Shown here piece by piece: positions 18,010-27,956 of a stretch of 62,187 nucleotides of DNA. Made by a program: the position numbers and the translations under genes. The stretch's first letter is position 1; every line of letters begins with the position of its first letter. The DNA is from an uncultured Verrucomicrobia subdivision 3 bacterium (lineage in GTDB: Bacteria > Verrucomicrobiota > Verrucomicrobiia > Limisphaerales > UBA11358): positions 1-62,187 of the forward strand of contig CAISYZ010000159.1 in NCBI GenBank assembly GCA_903889895.1. Direction: 5' to 3'. The notes below the pieces were generated by a model, which did no database searches, was not told the origin of the DNA, and worked only from the letters and a program-made list of their open reading frames with translations.

Positions 18010-18396
18010 GTGAAATATCGCTTTCAAAAACATTACACCCGCGACGAGGCGGAAGCGCTGCTGCCGCAATTGCGGGCGTGGCTGGCGGAACTCAACCGAC
18101 TGCGGGTGGAGGTGGAGCGCTATGACAAACGGCTCGGCGGGCTGAATACCGAAGGACAGGATACCGGTGGCGAAACGGTGAATAACTGGATTCGCGGGCT
18201 GGCCGGGATGCAGAAAGTTTTGGCAGAATTTCAACGACGCGAAATTTTTATCAAGGATTTATCGCGCGGCTTGGTGGATTTTCCCGCGCTCATCGGCGGC
18301 AAGGAAGTTTTTCTCTGCTGGGAATCCGACGAGGACAAGGTCGAGTTCTGGCACGACTTGGAAACCGGCTATGGCGGGCGCGAGCGTTTGGGCTGA
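18010..18396 (+). CDS. DUF2203 family protein
   Basis: This 128-residue protein begins with FQKHYTRDEAEALLPQLRAW and ends with the family signature DFPALIGGKEVFLCWESDED, followed by KVEFWHDLETGYGGRERL. The first 90 residues are helical, probably a coiled coil. DUF2203 has no established function. The start is GTG at 18010, since the family begins at this Tyr-Thr-Arg-Asp-Glu-Ala block. It is convergent with the PQQ-like gene, whose stop lies at 18398, leaving only one base between the two stops. Confidence 0.9.
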   Translation: MKYRFQKHYTRDEAEALLPQLRAWLAELNRLRVEVERYDKRLGGLNTEGQDTGGETVNNWIRGLAGMQKVLAEFQRREIFIKDLSRGLVDFPALIGGKEVFLCWESDEDKVEFWHDLETGYGGRERLG

Positions 18397-18397
18397 T

Positions 18398-19531
18398 TTA
18401 ATTTGCCACTCGGCCCGTATGCTGCGGGTTTGCGCGCCACATCGGCCAGGAACTCTTTGCGGGCTTCATCGGCATTGCCTGCCAGCCATTGCCGGCTTTT
18501 CGCCAGGGCAGGGCAGCGCAAACGCTTCTTTCATCGGCGATGCAAAGGGTGCCGTCAGGATTGAGATTGGCCGCCGAATAAAAGCCGTGGCCGACGGGAA
18601 AGACCCAGACAAATTGTCCGTCGATTGTAAGCACGCCAGAGTTGGAAAACGGTGCCGCGTTGAAAATCGTTTTGTCCGCCAGCGCCAAGGCGGAGGTTTC
18701 CACCGGATTGCTGTTGTAATAATGCCAGCGCGGCAGTCCGGCGGAAGTAAAGCTGTAAAACTCCTGGTTGACGCCGAGGTAAAGATTGCCTGCTTCATCC
18801 AGCACCGGCGAGGCGGCGGTGCTGCCACCGGTATGCTGTCGCCAGCGCAGTGTGCCGTCGGCATTCAACGCGTAAAAATTCCCGTCCGTTGAAGTGAAAT
18901 ATACCGCTCCGTCGCCACCGAGGGCGGGCGACGAGGTGATTTCGCCGCTGGTCGTGAACTTCCATTTCAATTTTCCGTCCGGCGCAAGCGCGTATAAAAT
19001 TTTGTCATGCGATCCAAAATAAATCGTGCCGTCTGGCGCGATGCCGGGCGAGGAATCCACGATGCCGCCGGAAACGAATTTCCATTTTAAATTTCCATCC
19101 GGTTTCAGCGCATAAAAAGTTTTGTCCCATGAGCCGAAACAAATGGTGCCATCTGCGGCTATGGCCGGCGAGGAATCCACCCAGGCGCCGGTCATGAACT
19201 GCCATTTCAATTTTCCGTCCGGCGCGAGCGCGTAAAACTTTCGGTCGCGCGACCCAAAATAAATTGTGCCGTCCGCCGCAACCGCCGGGGAGGATTTGAT
19301 TTGTCTGCCGGTCTTGAATTTCCATCTTAATTTTCCGTCCGGTGCCAGCGCAAATAGCCAGCCTTGCACTGAACCTTCATAGACTGTGCCATCCGGCGCG
19401 AGGGCGGGGGATGCCTGCGTGTAGCGCGCGCCGAGATAATAGCTCCAGAGGTTCGTCACGCCGGCATCCTGCGCCATGGCTGTGAGGCTGGCGCCGAGCA
19501 GCGTCAACATGGTTAACAACCGAAATTTCAC
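18398..19531 (-). CDS. Exported PQQ-like beta-propeller repeat protein
   Basis: This 377-residue protein has a signal peptide (MKFRLLTMLTLLGASLTAMA). Repeats of about 40 residues follow with the pattern W(K/Q)F.(T/S)G...SSPA.A.DGT(I/V)YFGS.D...YALAPDGKL, making a seven- or eight-bladed propeller as in BamB/PQQ dehydrogenase folds. No catalytic residues of PQQ enzymes were found, so it is more likely a structural or binding protein in the periplasm. At the DNA level the blades are near-identical repeats of roughly 120 bp, which indicates recent internal duplication. It is divergent from trxB. Confidence 0.9.
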   Translation of the reverse strand: MKFRLLTMLTLLGASLTAMAQDAGVTNLWSYYLGARYTQASPALAPDGTVYEGSVQGWLFALAPDGKLRWKFKTGRQIKSSPAVAADGTIYFGSRDRKFYALAPDGKLKWQFMTGAWVDSSPAIAADGTICFGSWDKTFYALKPDGNLKWKFVSGGIVDSSPGIAPDGTIYFGSHDKILYALAPDGKLKWKFTTSGEITSSPALGGDGAVYFTSTDGNFYALNADGTLRWRQHTGGSTAASPVLDEAGNLYLGVNQEFYSFTSAGLPRWHYYNSNPVETSALALADKTIFNAAPFSNSGVLTIDGQFVWVFPVGHGFYSAANLNPDGTLCIADERSVCAALPWRKAGNGWQAMPMKPAKSSWPMWRANPQHTGRVAN

Positions 19532-19657
19532 AACAATAGTAAATCTTCAAAGTTGTCGGACCGCAAATCGAAACGCTGCACCGGCGGCCCGGATAAAAAT
19601 AATTTAATTTTCAACCTCCTTGTCAGGGTGCCGGTCAAAGTTTACCTTTCGCGGCCT

Positions 19658-20587
19658 ATGGAAAAAGTTGTCATCATCGGTTCCGGCCCCGCCGGCTGGA
19701 CCGCCGCGCTTTACACGGCTCGCGCCCAGCTCGCGCCGCTCGTCCTCACCGGCCAGCAGCCGGGCGGACTGCTCACCACCACCAGCATCGTGGAAAATTT
19801 CCCCGGCTTTCCCGAAGGCGTGGATGGCTATGAACTCATGACGCGGATGCAGAAACAAGCCGAACGCTTCGGCGCCAAGACGAGTTTCGGGGTCGTCGAG
19901 TCCGTTGATTTTTCGCAGAAGCCGTTCGCACTGATCGTGGACGGTGAAAAGGTTTTAGCAGAAACCGTCATCATTGCCACCGGAGCAGGACACAAACATC
20001 TGGGCGTGCCGGGCGAACATGAATTGGAAACCAAAGGCGTGACTTATTGCGCGACGTGCGACGGCGCGCTACCGGCGTTTCGCAACCAGCCGCTCGTAGT
20101 CGTGGGCGGCGGCGATTCCGCGTGTGAAGAGGCGCAATATCTTACGCGCTTCGGCTCCATCGTTTATCTCGTCCACCGTCGCGACAGCTTGCGCGCGTCC
20201 AAGATCATGGCCGAGCGCACGCTGGCCAATCCTAAAATCAAACCGATCTGGGATTCCGCGATTACCGAGATTCTCGACGTTAAGCAGGACAATGTGACCG
20301 GCGTGAAATTGAAAAATCTTAAAACCGGCGAAGAAAAAATTCTGCCGGTCGCCGGTGTTTTCATCGCCATCGGTCATGTGCCGAACACAAAAGTTTTTCA
20401 GGGTAAAATCACGACCGACGAAAACGGTTTTATTGTGCCGCAGCAAGGCACGATGACGAATATCCCCGGCGTGTTTGTTGCTGGCGACTGCGCTGATCAT
20501 GTTTATCGCCAGGCCATCACGGCGGCTGGCGCGGGCTGCGCAGCGGCGATTGATTGTGAACGATTCCTCGCGGCGGAGAATCAGTAA
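19658..20587 (+). CDS. trxB: Thioredoxin-disulfide reductase
   Basis: This 309-residue flavoenzyme reduces thioredoxin with NADPH. The FAD motif IIGSGPAGWTAALY is at the N-terminus, the redox pair is in YCATCDGALP (CATC, near residue 135), the NADPH motif is VVGGGDSACEEAQYL, and the second FAD-site motif is GVFVAGDCADHVYRQAITAA. The length matches the low-Mr bacterial type. The start at 19658 (MEKVVIIG) is where the family begins. Upstream in-frame codons are not conserved. A terminator follows within 25 bp, so it appears monocistronic. Confidence 0.96.
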   Translation: MEKVVIIGSGPAGWTAALYTARAQLAPLVLTGQQPGGLLTTTSIVENFPGFPEGVDGYELMTRMQKQAERFGAKTSFGVVESVDFSQKPFALIVDGEKVLAETVIIATGAGHKHLGVPGEHELETKGVTYCATCDGALPAFRNQPLVVVGGGDSACEEAQYLTRFGSIVYLVHRRDSLRASKIMAERTLANPKIKPIWDSAITEILDVKQDNVTGVKLKNLKTGEEKILPVAGVFIAIGHVPNTKVFQGKITTDENGFIVPQQGTMTNIPGVFVAGDCADHVYRQAITAAGAGCAAAIDCERFLAAENQ

Positions 20588-20610
20588 GCTGCTGGACAAA
20601 TCTTCTGAAG

Positions 20611-20640
20611 CCGGACGATGAAAATATCGTCCGGTTTTTA
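20611..20640 (+). terminator. Rho-independent terminator after trxB
   Basis: The stem CCGGACGAT (20611-20619) pairs with ATCGTCCGG (20626-20634) around a six-base loop and is followed by TTTTTA. Confidence 0.9.
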
Positions 20641-20667
20641 TATTTCTGTGTTATCGTTCTCGCGACG

Positions 20668-21075
20668 ATGAGTGAATGGCAATTCAAACTTCTTTACGAT
20701 GGCGAGTGTCCGATGTGCCGTCGCGAAGCTGACTGGCTGCTGCGGCGGAGTCGCAATGGTCGCCTTGCATTCGAAGATATTTCCGCGCCGGGATTTGACG
20801 CGAGCCGTTACGGACTTACGCAAGGGCAGGTGATGGGTGTGATGCACGGGGTTTTTCCCGATGGCCGCGTCGTCACCAAAGTCGAAGCGTTCCGGCAAGC
20901 TTACAAAATGGTCGGTCTCGGCTGGTTGCTCGCACCGACGCGCTGGCCGCTCTTGCGAAATCTGGCTGACTGGGGCTACGAATGCTTTGCCCGCAACCGC
21001 GTCGCCATTGGCCGTTGGTTTGGTTTGAAGCGATGCGAAAGCGACCGTTGCGAGACGACCTTGGACAAAAAATGA
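20668..21075 (+). CDS. DCC-family (DUF393) thiol-disulfide oxidoreductase-like protein
   Basis: This 135-residue protein has the family motif LLYDGECPMCRREADWL (residues 8-24), with the Asp-Cys-Cys arrangement that names the family, and a C-terminal helical part ending in WFGLKRCE. Redox function is predicted from the CxxC in a thioredoxin-like fold and has little experimental support. It lies just downstream of trxB, but beyond a terminator, so co-regulation is not assured. The ATG at 20668 is the only sensible start. Confidence 0.88.
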   Translation: MSEWQFKLLYDGECPMCRREADWLLRRSRNGRLAFEDISAPGFDASRYGLTQGQVMGVMHGVFPDGRVVTKVEAFRQAYKMVGLGWLLAPTRWPLLRNLADWGYECFARNRVAIGRWFGLKRCESDRCETTLDKK

Positions 21076-21109
21076 CGTGGCTTTGGCAATTTCGTTCCAG
21101 AATTCTTAA

Positions 21110-21137
21110 TTGACGGTGGCGGCTTCGCAGCTAAAAT
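21110..21137 (+). promoter_or_regulatory. Sigma-70-like promoter for gap
   Basis: TTGACG (21110-21115), a 16-bp spacer and TAAAAT (21132-21137) lie about 60 bp before the gap start codon. This is the best -35/-10 match I noticed in the window. Promoter rules in this phylum are not well defined. Confidence 0.55.
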
Positions 21138-21187
21138 GCTTGCTCAGTTTCGGTGGCAAGGAACAATCATTTACCAAAAGAAATTAA

Positions 21188-22264
<1,077 letters not shown>

Positions 22265-22282
22265 TTCCTCCGTAATAATTCC

Positions 22283-22321
22283 AAACGGCGAACGGGCAAC
22301 CGTTCGCCGTTTTTTGTTTTT
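22283..22321. terminator. Bidirectional terminator between gap and lysR
   Basis: A perfect 13-bp stem, AAACGGCGAACGG with CCGTTCGCCGTTT, closes a GCAA tetraloop and is followed by TTTTGTTTTTA. It separates the convergent gap and LysR-type genes and could serve both. Confidence 0.93.
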
Positions 22322-22339
22322 AAAAGCAAGTTGCCGATC

Positions 22340-23221
22340 TCAGGCTTCGCCCTTGAGAATGGCGAGGAATTGTTTCAAAGCGGGCGAGAGGACGCGGTTC
22401 TTTTTATGGATGGCCGCGATGGGCCGGTAGAACTGGCCGTCCTTGATTTCGACTTTGGCCAGCGTCCGCTTTTCCAGTTCCTGTGTCACCGTGCTTTCGG
22501 GAATGATGGACAGGCCAGCGTCAATCTCCACGGCGCGCTTGACTGTCTCCACGTTGTCGAACTCCATGACGTGTTCCACCGACACACCATGTTCGCGGAG
22601 AATTTTGTCGAGCGCTTTGCGCGTGGGCGTGTCCGGCTCGAAGCTGATGAGCTTCTGTCCGTCCAGTTCCTGAAGCTTGATGGACTCTTCGCGCGCGAAC
22701 GGATGGTTGGGATTACAAATAAGGATGAGTGCCTCCTTGCGCAGCGGGATAATTTCGAGCCGGTTGTCCTTTGAGGGATACGCCACGAGCCCGAGATCCA
22801 CAGCATTGCCGAGGACATCATCATAAACTTCGCTGGCGTTGCGGTATTCCACATGGACGTGAACCGTGGGGTGCTGCTGCCTGAACTGCTTGAGGTATTG
22901 CGGCAAGTCATGTAAGCCGATGGAATAAATCGTGGACAGCTCGATGGTGCCGGAAACGATATCCTTCAATTCCTGCATCCGGTGGTCGAGCGAGCGGAAG
23001 TGTTCGAGAATTTGCTTGCTGTATTGGTAAAGCACCGTGCCCTCGGAGGTGAGGCGGAACTGTTTCTTGCTGCGCTCGATGAGCCGCGACTTGAAGAGGC
23101 GCTCCATCGCGCCGATTTGCTGGCTGACGGCGGATTGGGTGACGTTGCTGAGTTGGGCGGCTTTTGTGAAGCTTTGGGTATCGACCAAATCGCAGAAGAC
23201 TTTCAGGCTTTCGATTTGCAT
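22340..23221 (-). CDS. LysR-family transcriptional regulator
   Basis: This 293-residue regulator has a winged helix-turn-helix at residues 1-60 (FCDLVDTQSFTKAAQLSNVTQSAVSQQI). The effector domain starts near 90 (GTIELSTIYSIGLHDLPQYL). The effector domain has the LysR pattern DLGLVAYP and GLSIIPESTV. The target genes and ligand cannot be inferred. The nearest divergent region holds no LysR target, since the upstream PhoPQ-related gene is on the same strand. The start at 23221 (MQIESLKVF) was chosen over 23236 because LysR proteins start about three residues before this helix. Confidence 0.93.
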   Translation of the reverse strand: MQIESLKVFCDLVDTQSFTKAAQLSNVTQSAVSQQIGAMERLFKSRLIERSKKQFRLTSEGTVLYQYSKQILEHFRSLDHRMQELKDIVSGTIELSTIYSIGLHDLPQYLKQFRQQHPTVHVHVEYRNASEVYDDVLGNAVDLGLVAYPSKDNRLEIIPLRKEALILICNPNHPFAREESIKLQELDGQKLISFEPDTPTRKALDKILREHGVSVEHVMEFDNVETVKRAVEIDAGLSIIPESTVTQELEKRTLAKVEIKDGQFYRPIAAIHKKNRVLSPALKQFLAILKGEA

Positions 23222-23331
23222 AAGCCGGTTTAACAAGGATTGCTATTCCTGTCAACCGTTGTAATGCGGTGGAAAATGGCTGTTGCCGATTGTGCCGGCT
23301 TTGCCAAGTCCGCTCGCTGGCGTAGCCCGAG

Positions 23332-24648
23332 TTATTCCTTGGCCGGCCTGGGCGGGTCGGGTGTCACCTGCACCTGCGTGGACAATTTGTAATCCCCCGC
23401 TGGCGCGGCAAAGGTCAGTTCCACCATGAAGGCGAGATAGCCCTTGGCGGGCTGTTTCAATCTGGCGCTGACTTCGCGCGCGTCGTCCGTCAGCGGGAGC
23501 TTGCGGCTCGTCCATTTGGCCGGGCGGAAATCCCGCGTCTTCGCCGTGGCGGTCCAGAGCAGCGCCTGCTTGGCCGGCCGGTCAAAAGTGACCTTCACCG
23601 CGGGCGTGTCATTGCCGTTCATTGTCCAATGCAATTCCGGCAGCGGCTTGCCTTCGGCCACAAGCTGAAAAAATGCGGCAAAGGTTCGCACTGAATCGTG
23701 GTTCAACGAATGCGTGGCGTTGGGCGCGTCGAATAAAAGTTTTTCACCGGGCAACTCGTTCCAATAATGGCGCGGCGCATCCACCGTCCAGTAAGGATCG
23801 TTCGCGCCGAGCAAGATGAGCTTGGGCATCTGGTAGCGGTCGCGATAGCTGTAAGGATCCACGGAGTCGCACAGCCGCTGCATCGCGGGCGTGCCCATGG
23901 CCTCTATCAGGCCCTTGTCGGTGTAATCATGGATTTGTTCGCTCTGGTGGCCGTAACAAAGCTGCGCCCAGTCCGTTTGCGCCTTCATGTTCACCATATC
24001 AAACACGCGCGGGGCGAAGGCCGCAACGCGCGGGTCCACCGCCGCCGTGAGCCACGTCGTCCAGCCGCGCTTGGAGGCGCCGGTGACGACGAATTTTTCC
24101 GGCTTGGGCAAGTGCTCGCCTGCCAGCCACGTCTGCGTCAAATCCATCGCGCGCACCACGCTCTTGACCATCGGCAACAACAGCGGCCAGGTGTCGTCGC
24201 CCGCGCGGAGGCATTGTTCAAACGAATAGGCGATGAGCGCGTCCTCTTTGCGCCCGTTGAAAAAGGGCTGGTTGGGCACCCGCGAAAGCGTCACGGCCCA
24301 CGCCCCCGCGCGCCGGGCGGCACCGGTGGCCTCGCCCAACATCGCATTGTCCTGGTCGCCGCCGATGATAAGCGCGGCGAACTCCGGATGCCGCAGCTCC
24401 GGCGGCTGCACGATCCAGATGATGTTGGTCCAGAGGATGCCCTGCCAGCGCTGCGAGATGAAACCGATTTCGGTGAGCGTGCAACCAGCCTGCTGGCGGT
24501 GATCCAGCACACGCCAGAGGAAATTGGTGTCGGGTGCGTGGACGTAATCATCCAGCGGGGTGGCCTGCGCGGCGCGCGCGATGACGGTGATAAAAATGAC
24601 GAACGCCAGCCGGCGCAGGGGTTGCGGGATGAAATTCAAGCCGACCAC
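23332..24648 (-). CDS. PhoPQ-activated pathogenicity-related (PqaA-type) protein
   Basis: This protein of about 438 residues is from the alpha/beta-hydrolase-like PhoPQ_related family. Markers are TPLDDYVHAPDTNFLW at the mature N-terminus, the nucleophile region FVVTGASKRGWTTWL, DPYSYRDRYQMPKLILLGANDPYW and the His region DAPNATHSLNHDS. A hydrophobic leader (LAFVIFITVIARAAQA) suggests export to the periplasm. The start codon is uncertain: GTG at 24648 or TTG at 24639, as there is no ATG near. Substrates of this family are unknown. It is divergent from the aldo-keto reductase gene at 24763. Confidence 0.88.
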   Translation of the reverse strand: MVGLNFIPQPLRRLAFVIFITVIARAAQATPLDDYVHAPDTNFLWRVLDHRQQAGCTLTEIGFISQRWQGILWTNIIWIVQPPELRHPEFAALIIGGDQDNAMLGEATGAARRAGAWAVTLSRVPNQPFFNGRKEDALIAYSFEQCLRAGDDTWPLLLPMVKSVVRAMDLTQTWLAGEHLPKPEKFVVTGASKRGWTTWLTAAVDPRVAAFAPRVFDMVNMKAQTDWAQLCYGHQSEQIHDYTDKGLIEAMGTPAMQRLCDSVDPYSYRDRYQMPKLILLGANDPYWTVDAPRHYWNELPGEKLLFDAPNATHSLNHDSVRTFAAFFQLVAEGKPLPELHWTMNGNDTPAVKVTFDRPAKQALLWTATAKTRDFRPAKWTSRKLPLTDDAREVSARLKQPAKGYLAFMVELTFAAPAGDYKLSTQVQVTPDPPRPAKE

Positions 24649-24762
24649 GTTTCCAGTCCGGCGGTGGAAAGTCAAGGCGCGGCTGGCAGTTGACCTCGGA
24701 GGGTTTTGTGCTAAAGAATAACCACGACGGTTCCACGCCAACCCGCAACCTAAGGATCCATT

Positions 24763-25998
24763 ATGAATTCTCCCCAGCCCAATCCGCATCGCTTGAACCG
24801 CCGCCACTTTCTCCGCGTCGGCGCCACCGGTGCCACCGGCGTCGCGCTGGCCGCCGGTCTGGGCGGCCTGACCGCGAGCGCTTTTGCCGAGGCCAACGAA
24901 ATTCCCCGGCTGCCGCGCCGCCGGTATGGCCGCACCGGATTGCAGATCAGCGCGCTCGTCGGCGCGACGGACTGGAGCGCGGATGTCATTCCGCTGGCGG
25001 TCAAGGCCGGCGTCAACTACTGGCACAAATCCCAGCGTTGGAACAAAGAGAATTTTCCCGCAGCCATTCGCAGCCAGCCGCGCGAATCCTATCATTTGGA
25101 AATCACCGTGGACCGCGTGGGCGGCGACCACATGCACGGGCACATTGACGAAGAGCAGCATTATCAATTCGTCAAGAACGCCGTGGCGCGCTCCGGCGTG
25201 GGCTACTACGATGTGTTCAAGTTTCACTTCGGCTACCATTCCGTGGCGGAGGCCAAGGCCGAGCCCGGTGTGGTGCGCGCGTTCGAGCGGCTGCAGAAGG
25301 AGGGCCTGGTCAAGCACCTCGCAATCTCGCAGCATCATTACAACAACATTGGCGGCGACATGGCGTTCGAGATCCTGAACTACCTCATGGACCATTCGCC
25401 GTTCGAAGCGGCGCAATTCTTCTACACCTACGGCGACCGCAAGGAGACGCAGGATTTGATCGCGCTCGCCAAACAAAAGGATTTCGGCACCATCGCGATG
25501 AAGACCATGGGCGGCGTGGGCCGCGCCGCGTCCGACAAGAAATTTCAGGCGCTGCTCGCCGAGCCGAAGTTCACCGGCAGCACCCCGGGCACCGCCATGG
25601 TGAAATGGCTGATGAACAATCCCAACCTCACGGCGGCGGTGATCGCCACCAAGAGCTTCGACCAGTTGCTGGAAAATGTCTCCGCCGTGAAGGCCGCCAC
25701 GCTGGGCCTGAACGACCGGCACGCGCTGGACTTGCTCGCGGGCTACAACAAGGGTCTCACCTGTCTCTTGTGTTCCGATTGTGTGACCAGCTGCCCGGAA
25801 CACATCGGCATCGCCGACATCTTCCGCTACGAACGCTACGCGCTCGACTATCACGAACTGGATCGCGCCCGCGCCGAGTATGCCGCGCTCACCAAGAACG
25901 GCACGGCCTGCGTGGCCTGCGGCGACTGCCTGCCGAACTGCAGCGCCGACATCAACATCCTCGCCAAGCTCAAGCAGGTGCACAATCTGCTGGGCTGA
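24763..25998 (+). CDS. TAT-exported aldo/keto reductase with ferredoxin-like C-terminus
   Basis: This 411-residue protein starts with a twin-arginine signal ([20 protein letters not shown]), then an aldo/keto reductase barrel beginning [14 protein letters not shown]. The C-terminus has two cysteine clusters, [15 protein letters not shown] and [12 protein letters not shown], as in 4Fe-4S ferredoxins. The Asp/Tyr/Lys/His tetrad of NADPH-using members is incomplete: the usual D..AxxYG segment reads NYWHKSQRW. Such fused proteins are common in Planctomycetes and Verrucomicrobia and may act as periplasmic oxidoreductases. No partner gene is adjacent. The GGATCC stretch before ATG offers a modest ribosome-binding site. 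Confidence 0.9.
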   Translation: MNSPQPNPHRLNRRHFLRVGATGATGVALAAGLGGLTASAFAEANEIPRLPRRRYGRTGLQISALVGATDWSADVIPLAVKAGVNYWHKSQRWNKENFPAAIRSQPRESYHLEITVDRVGGDHMHGHIDEEQHYQFVKNAVARSGVGYYDVFKFHFGYHSVAEAKAEPGVVRAFERLQKEGLVKHLAISQHHYNNIGGDMAFEILNYLMDHSPFEAAQFFYTYGDRKETQDLIALAKQKDFGTIAMKTMGGVGRAASDKKFQALLAEPKFTGSTPGTAMVKWLMNNPNLTAAVIATKSFDQLLENVSAVKAATLGLNDRHALDLLAGYNKGLTCLLCSDCVTSCPEHIGIADIFRYERYALDYHELDRARAEYAALTKNGTACVACGDCLPNCSADINILAKLKQVHNLLG

Positions 25999-26047
25999 CT
26001 CGCGCGGAAAGCCTTGCCGGTGTCCGGCGCTCACGGGGGGCGGCGAG

Positions 26048-26998
26048 ATGCCTGAAACCTGCCGCCGCCGATATCGCTCTAACCGGAGATTGAAACCTTC
26101 GCGGCATGTGAGCTGGCCGGTCCGGGCGTTCACCTTGATTGAACTCCTCGTGGTTATCGCCATCATCGGCATCCTCGCGGCCATGCTGCTGCCGGCGTTA
26201 TCCAAGGCCAAGCAGCGCGCGCAGGGCGCAATCTGCCTTGGCGGCGGCCGCCAGATGATGACGGCCATGCTCTTGTATGTGGGCGACAGCAATGACCGTT
26301 TCCCGCCCAATCCCGATGATGGCAACATCGTGCCCGGCCACAACTGGTGCGCCGGCCAGGCGGGCATCGGCGGGCCGCAGGAATTCAATCCCGACGTCCT
26401 GCAAGATCCCAACCGCAGTTTGCTGGTCACATATCTGTCCGGCACCGTCACCCTGTTTCGCTGTCCCGCCGACAAGCGGCAGGGCTTGTATCAAGGCACC
26501 AACGCTCAGTTCATCGGCCAGACCGTGCCCGCCGCGCGCACGTTTTCCATGAACCAGGCTGTCGGCAGCATTTGTCCCGGCTACGACCAGGGCACCGGGC
26601 ACAGCGGCGCGCCGACCTTGTCCGTCAACGGCCCGTGGCTCGACAGCAGCTTTCATCATCGCCGCAATTCCCCGTGGGCCACCTACGGCAAACTCTCCGC
26701 CATCAACGCGCCCGGCCCCAGCCAGCTCTGGGTGTTGCTGGATGAAAATGCCCAGGGCCTCAACGACGCCGCCTTTGCCATGAGCATGGCCACGCCCGGC
26801 TGGTTGGATTGGCCCGGCGCCTACCACAACGGCGGCTGCGGCTTTGCCTTCGCCGACGGCCATTCCGAAACGCACCACTGGCTGGACGCCAGCACATCCA
26901 TCTACGGTCAGGGCGCGATGGGCAGCGCCGCGCCCGGCGCCACCGGCTGGCGCGATTGGAACTGGGTGGCCGCCCGCACTTCCGCCCTGGCGCAGTGA
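26048..26998 (+). CDS. Pseudopilin-like protein with prepilin leader
   Basis: This 316-residue protein has a type IV prepilin leader: a basic stretch of about 30 residues, then [20 protein letters not shown] with Glu at +5, and [13 protein letters not shown] long globular domain follows, ending in the motif [15 protein letters not shown], equivalent to the H-x-DG motif of the expanded planctomycete/verrucomicrobial family. A prepilin peptidase would cleave before Phe. Such proteins are present in dozens per genome and probably act as surface or T2SS-like fibres. The start at 26048 follows ACGGGGGGCGGCGAG, a plausible ribosome-binding site. Confidence 0.92.
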   Translation: MPETCRRRYRSNRRLKPSRHVSWPVRAFTLIELLVVIAIIGILAAMLLPALSKAKQRAQGAICLGGGRQMMTAMLLYVGDSNDRFPPNPDDGNIVPGHNWCAGQAGIGGPQEFNPDVLQDPNRSLLVTYLSGTVTLFRCPADKRQGLYQGTNAQFIGQTVPAARTFSMNQAVGSICPGYDQGTGHSGAPTLSVNGPWLDSSFHHRRNSPWATYGKLSAINAPGPSQLWVLLDENAQGLNDAAFAMSMATPGWLDWPGAYHNGGCGFAFADGHSETHHWLDASTSIYGQGAMGSAAPGATGWRDWNWVAARTSALAQ

Positions 26999-27070
26999 CC
27001 CACTGTTTGCGCTGGCGGGCATCCTCTGTTACCGTGCCGGCACCGTGCCAACCACCCATCCATGCCTACC

Positions 27071-27862
27071 ATGAAAACTCCCTTCACGCTCGCCGTCCTC
27101 AGCCTCGCCCTGGCCATCGTTGGCCCCAGTGCCCACGCCGGATTCTTTGACCAGTTGAAATCCACCCTCACCACCAGCAACGGAGCGGTGGCCGCGGTTT
27201 CGGCACTGCCCGAGGCGGAGATCGCCGGCGGCTTGAAGGCGGCCTTGAGCGTGGGCGTGTCCAACGCCGTTGCCTCGCTGGGCCGCAGCGGCGGCTTCCT
27301 CACGAACTTGACCGTGAAGATTCCGGTGCCGGACAAATTGCAGACGGTCGAGAAGGGTTTGCGGCTGGCCGGGCAGGGCCAGTTGGCCGATAATTTTGTG
27401 GCCTCCCTCAACCACGCCGCCGAACAGGCCGTGCCCGCCGCCGCCGGGGTTTTTGCCGACGCCCTCCGGCAGATGAGCCTCACCGACGCCCAGGGCATCC
27501 TCGCCGGGCCGGATGACGCCGCCACCCGGTATTTCCAGAAAACCACCCAGACCAACCTGTTCGCCAAATTTTATCCCGTCGTCCAGAAAGCCACGGACAG
27601 CGTGGGCGTCACGGCTGAATACAAGGCCATGATGAACAAATTTTCCGCCGTCAACCTTGCCTCCGTCAGCACCTTCGGCGGCTTCCTGGGCAAGAGCAAT
27701 CCGGTGAACTTGAACGCGGCGGACCTGGACACCTATGTCACCGACCAGGCGCTCGCCGGGCTGTTCAAGCTGGTGGCCGCGGCGGAAAAGGACATCCGCG
27801 CCAACCCGGTCGCCCGCACGAGCGACCTGTTGCAAAAGGTTTTCGGCACCGCCCCGAAATGA
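27071..27862 (+). CDS. Exported DUF4197 family protein
   Basis: This is a 263-residue protein with a signal peptide (MKTPFTLAVLSLALAIVGPS...HAGFFDQL). The DUF4197 body is recognisable from AEIAGGLKAALSVGVSNAV, VKIPVPDKLQTVEKGLRLAGQGQLAD, ILAGPDDAATRYFQKTT and the C-terminal ADLDTYVTDQALAGLFKLVAAAEKDIR. The family is periplasmic and of unknown function. An ATG nine bases upstream (27062) is an equally possible start. The gene is not obviously linked to its neighbours. Confidence 0.92.
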   Translation: MKTPFTLAVLSLALAIVGPSAHAGFFDQLKSTLTTSNGAVAAVSALPEAEIAGGLKAALSVGVSNAVASLGRSGGFLTNLTVKIPVPDKLQTVEKGLRLAGQGQLADNFVASLNHAAEQAVPAAAGVFADALRQMSLTDAQGILAGPDDAATRYFQKTTQTNLFAKFYPVVQKATDSVGVTAEYKAMMNKFSAVNLASVSTFGGFLGKSNPVNLNAADLDTYVTDQALAGLFKLVAAAEKDIRANPVARTSDLLQKVFGTAPK

Positions 27863-27956
27863 TGTGAGCCGGTTGCCGTTTGCTCCGGCCGGGCGGGCAG
27901 GGGATTAAACTTGCTTGCCCGGCGCGCTGGTGGCATTAACCGTCGGGGACACTGAT

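Noticed and set aside
18398-19531. Tandem repeats in the PQQ-like gene as part of the 21-bp system
   Set aside because: The roughly 120-bp DNA repeats there follow the propeller blades of the encoded protein and are explained by coding.
24649-26475. N-terminal extension of the PhoPQ-related gene to over 1000 residues
   Set aside because: This part is antisense to the aldo/keto reductase and pseudopilin genes. The family begins only near residue TPLDDYV, so the gene is started near 24648.
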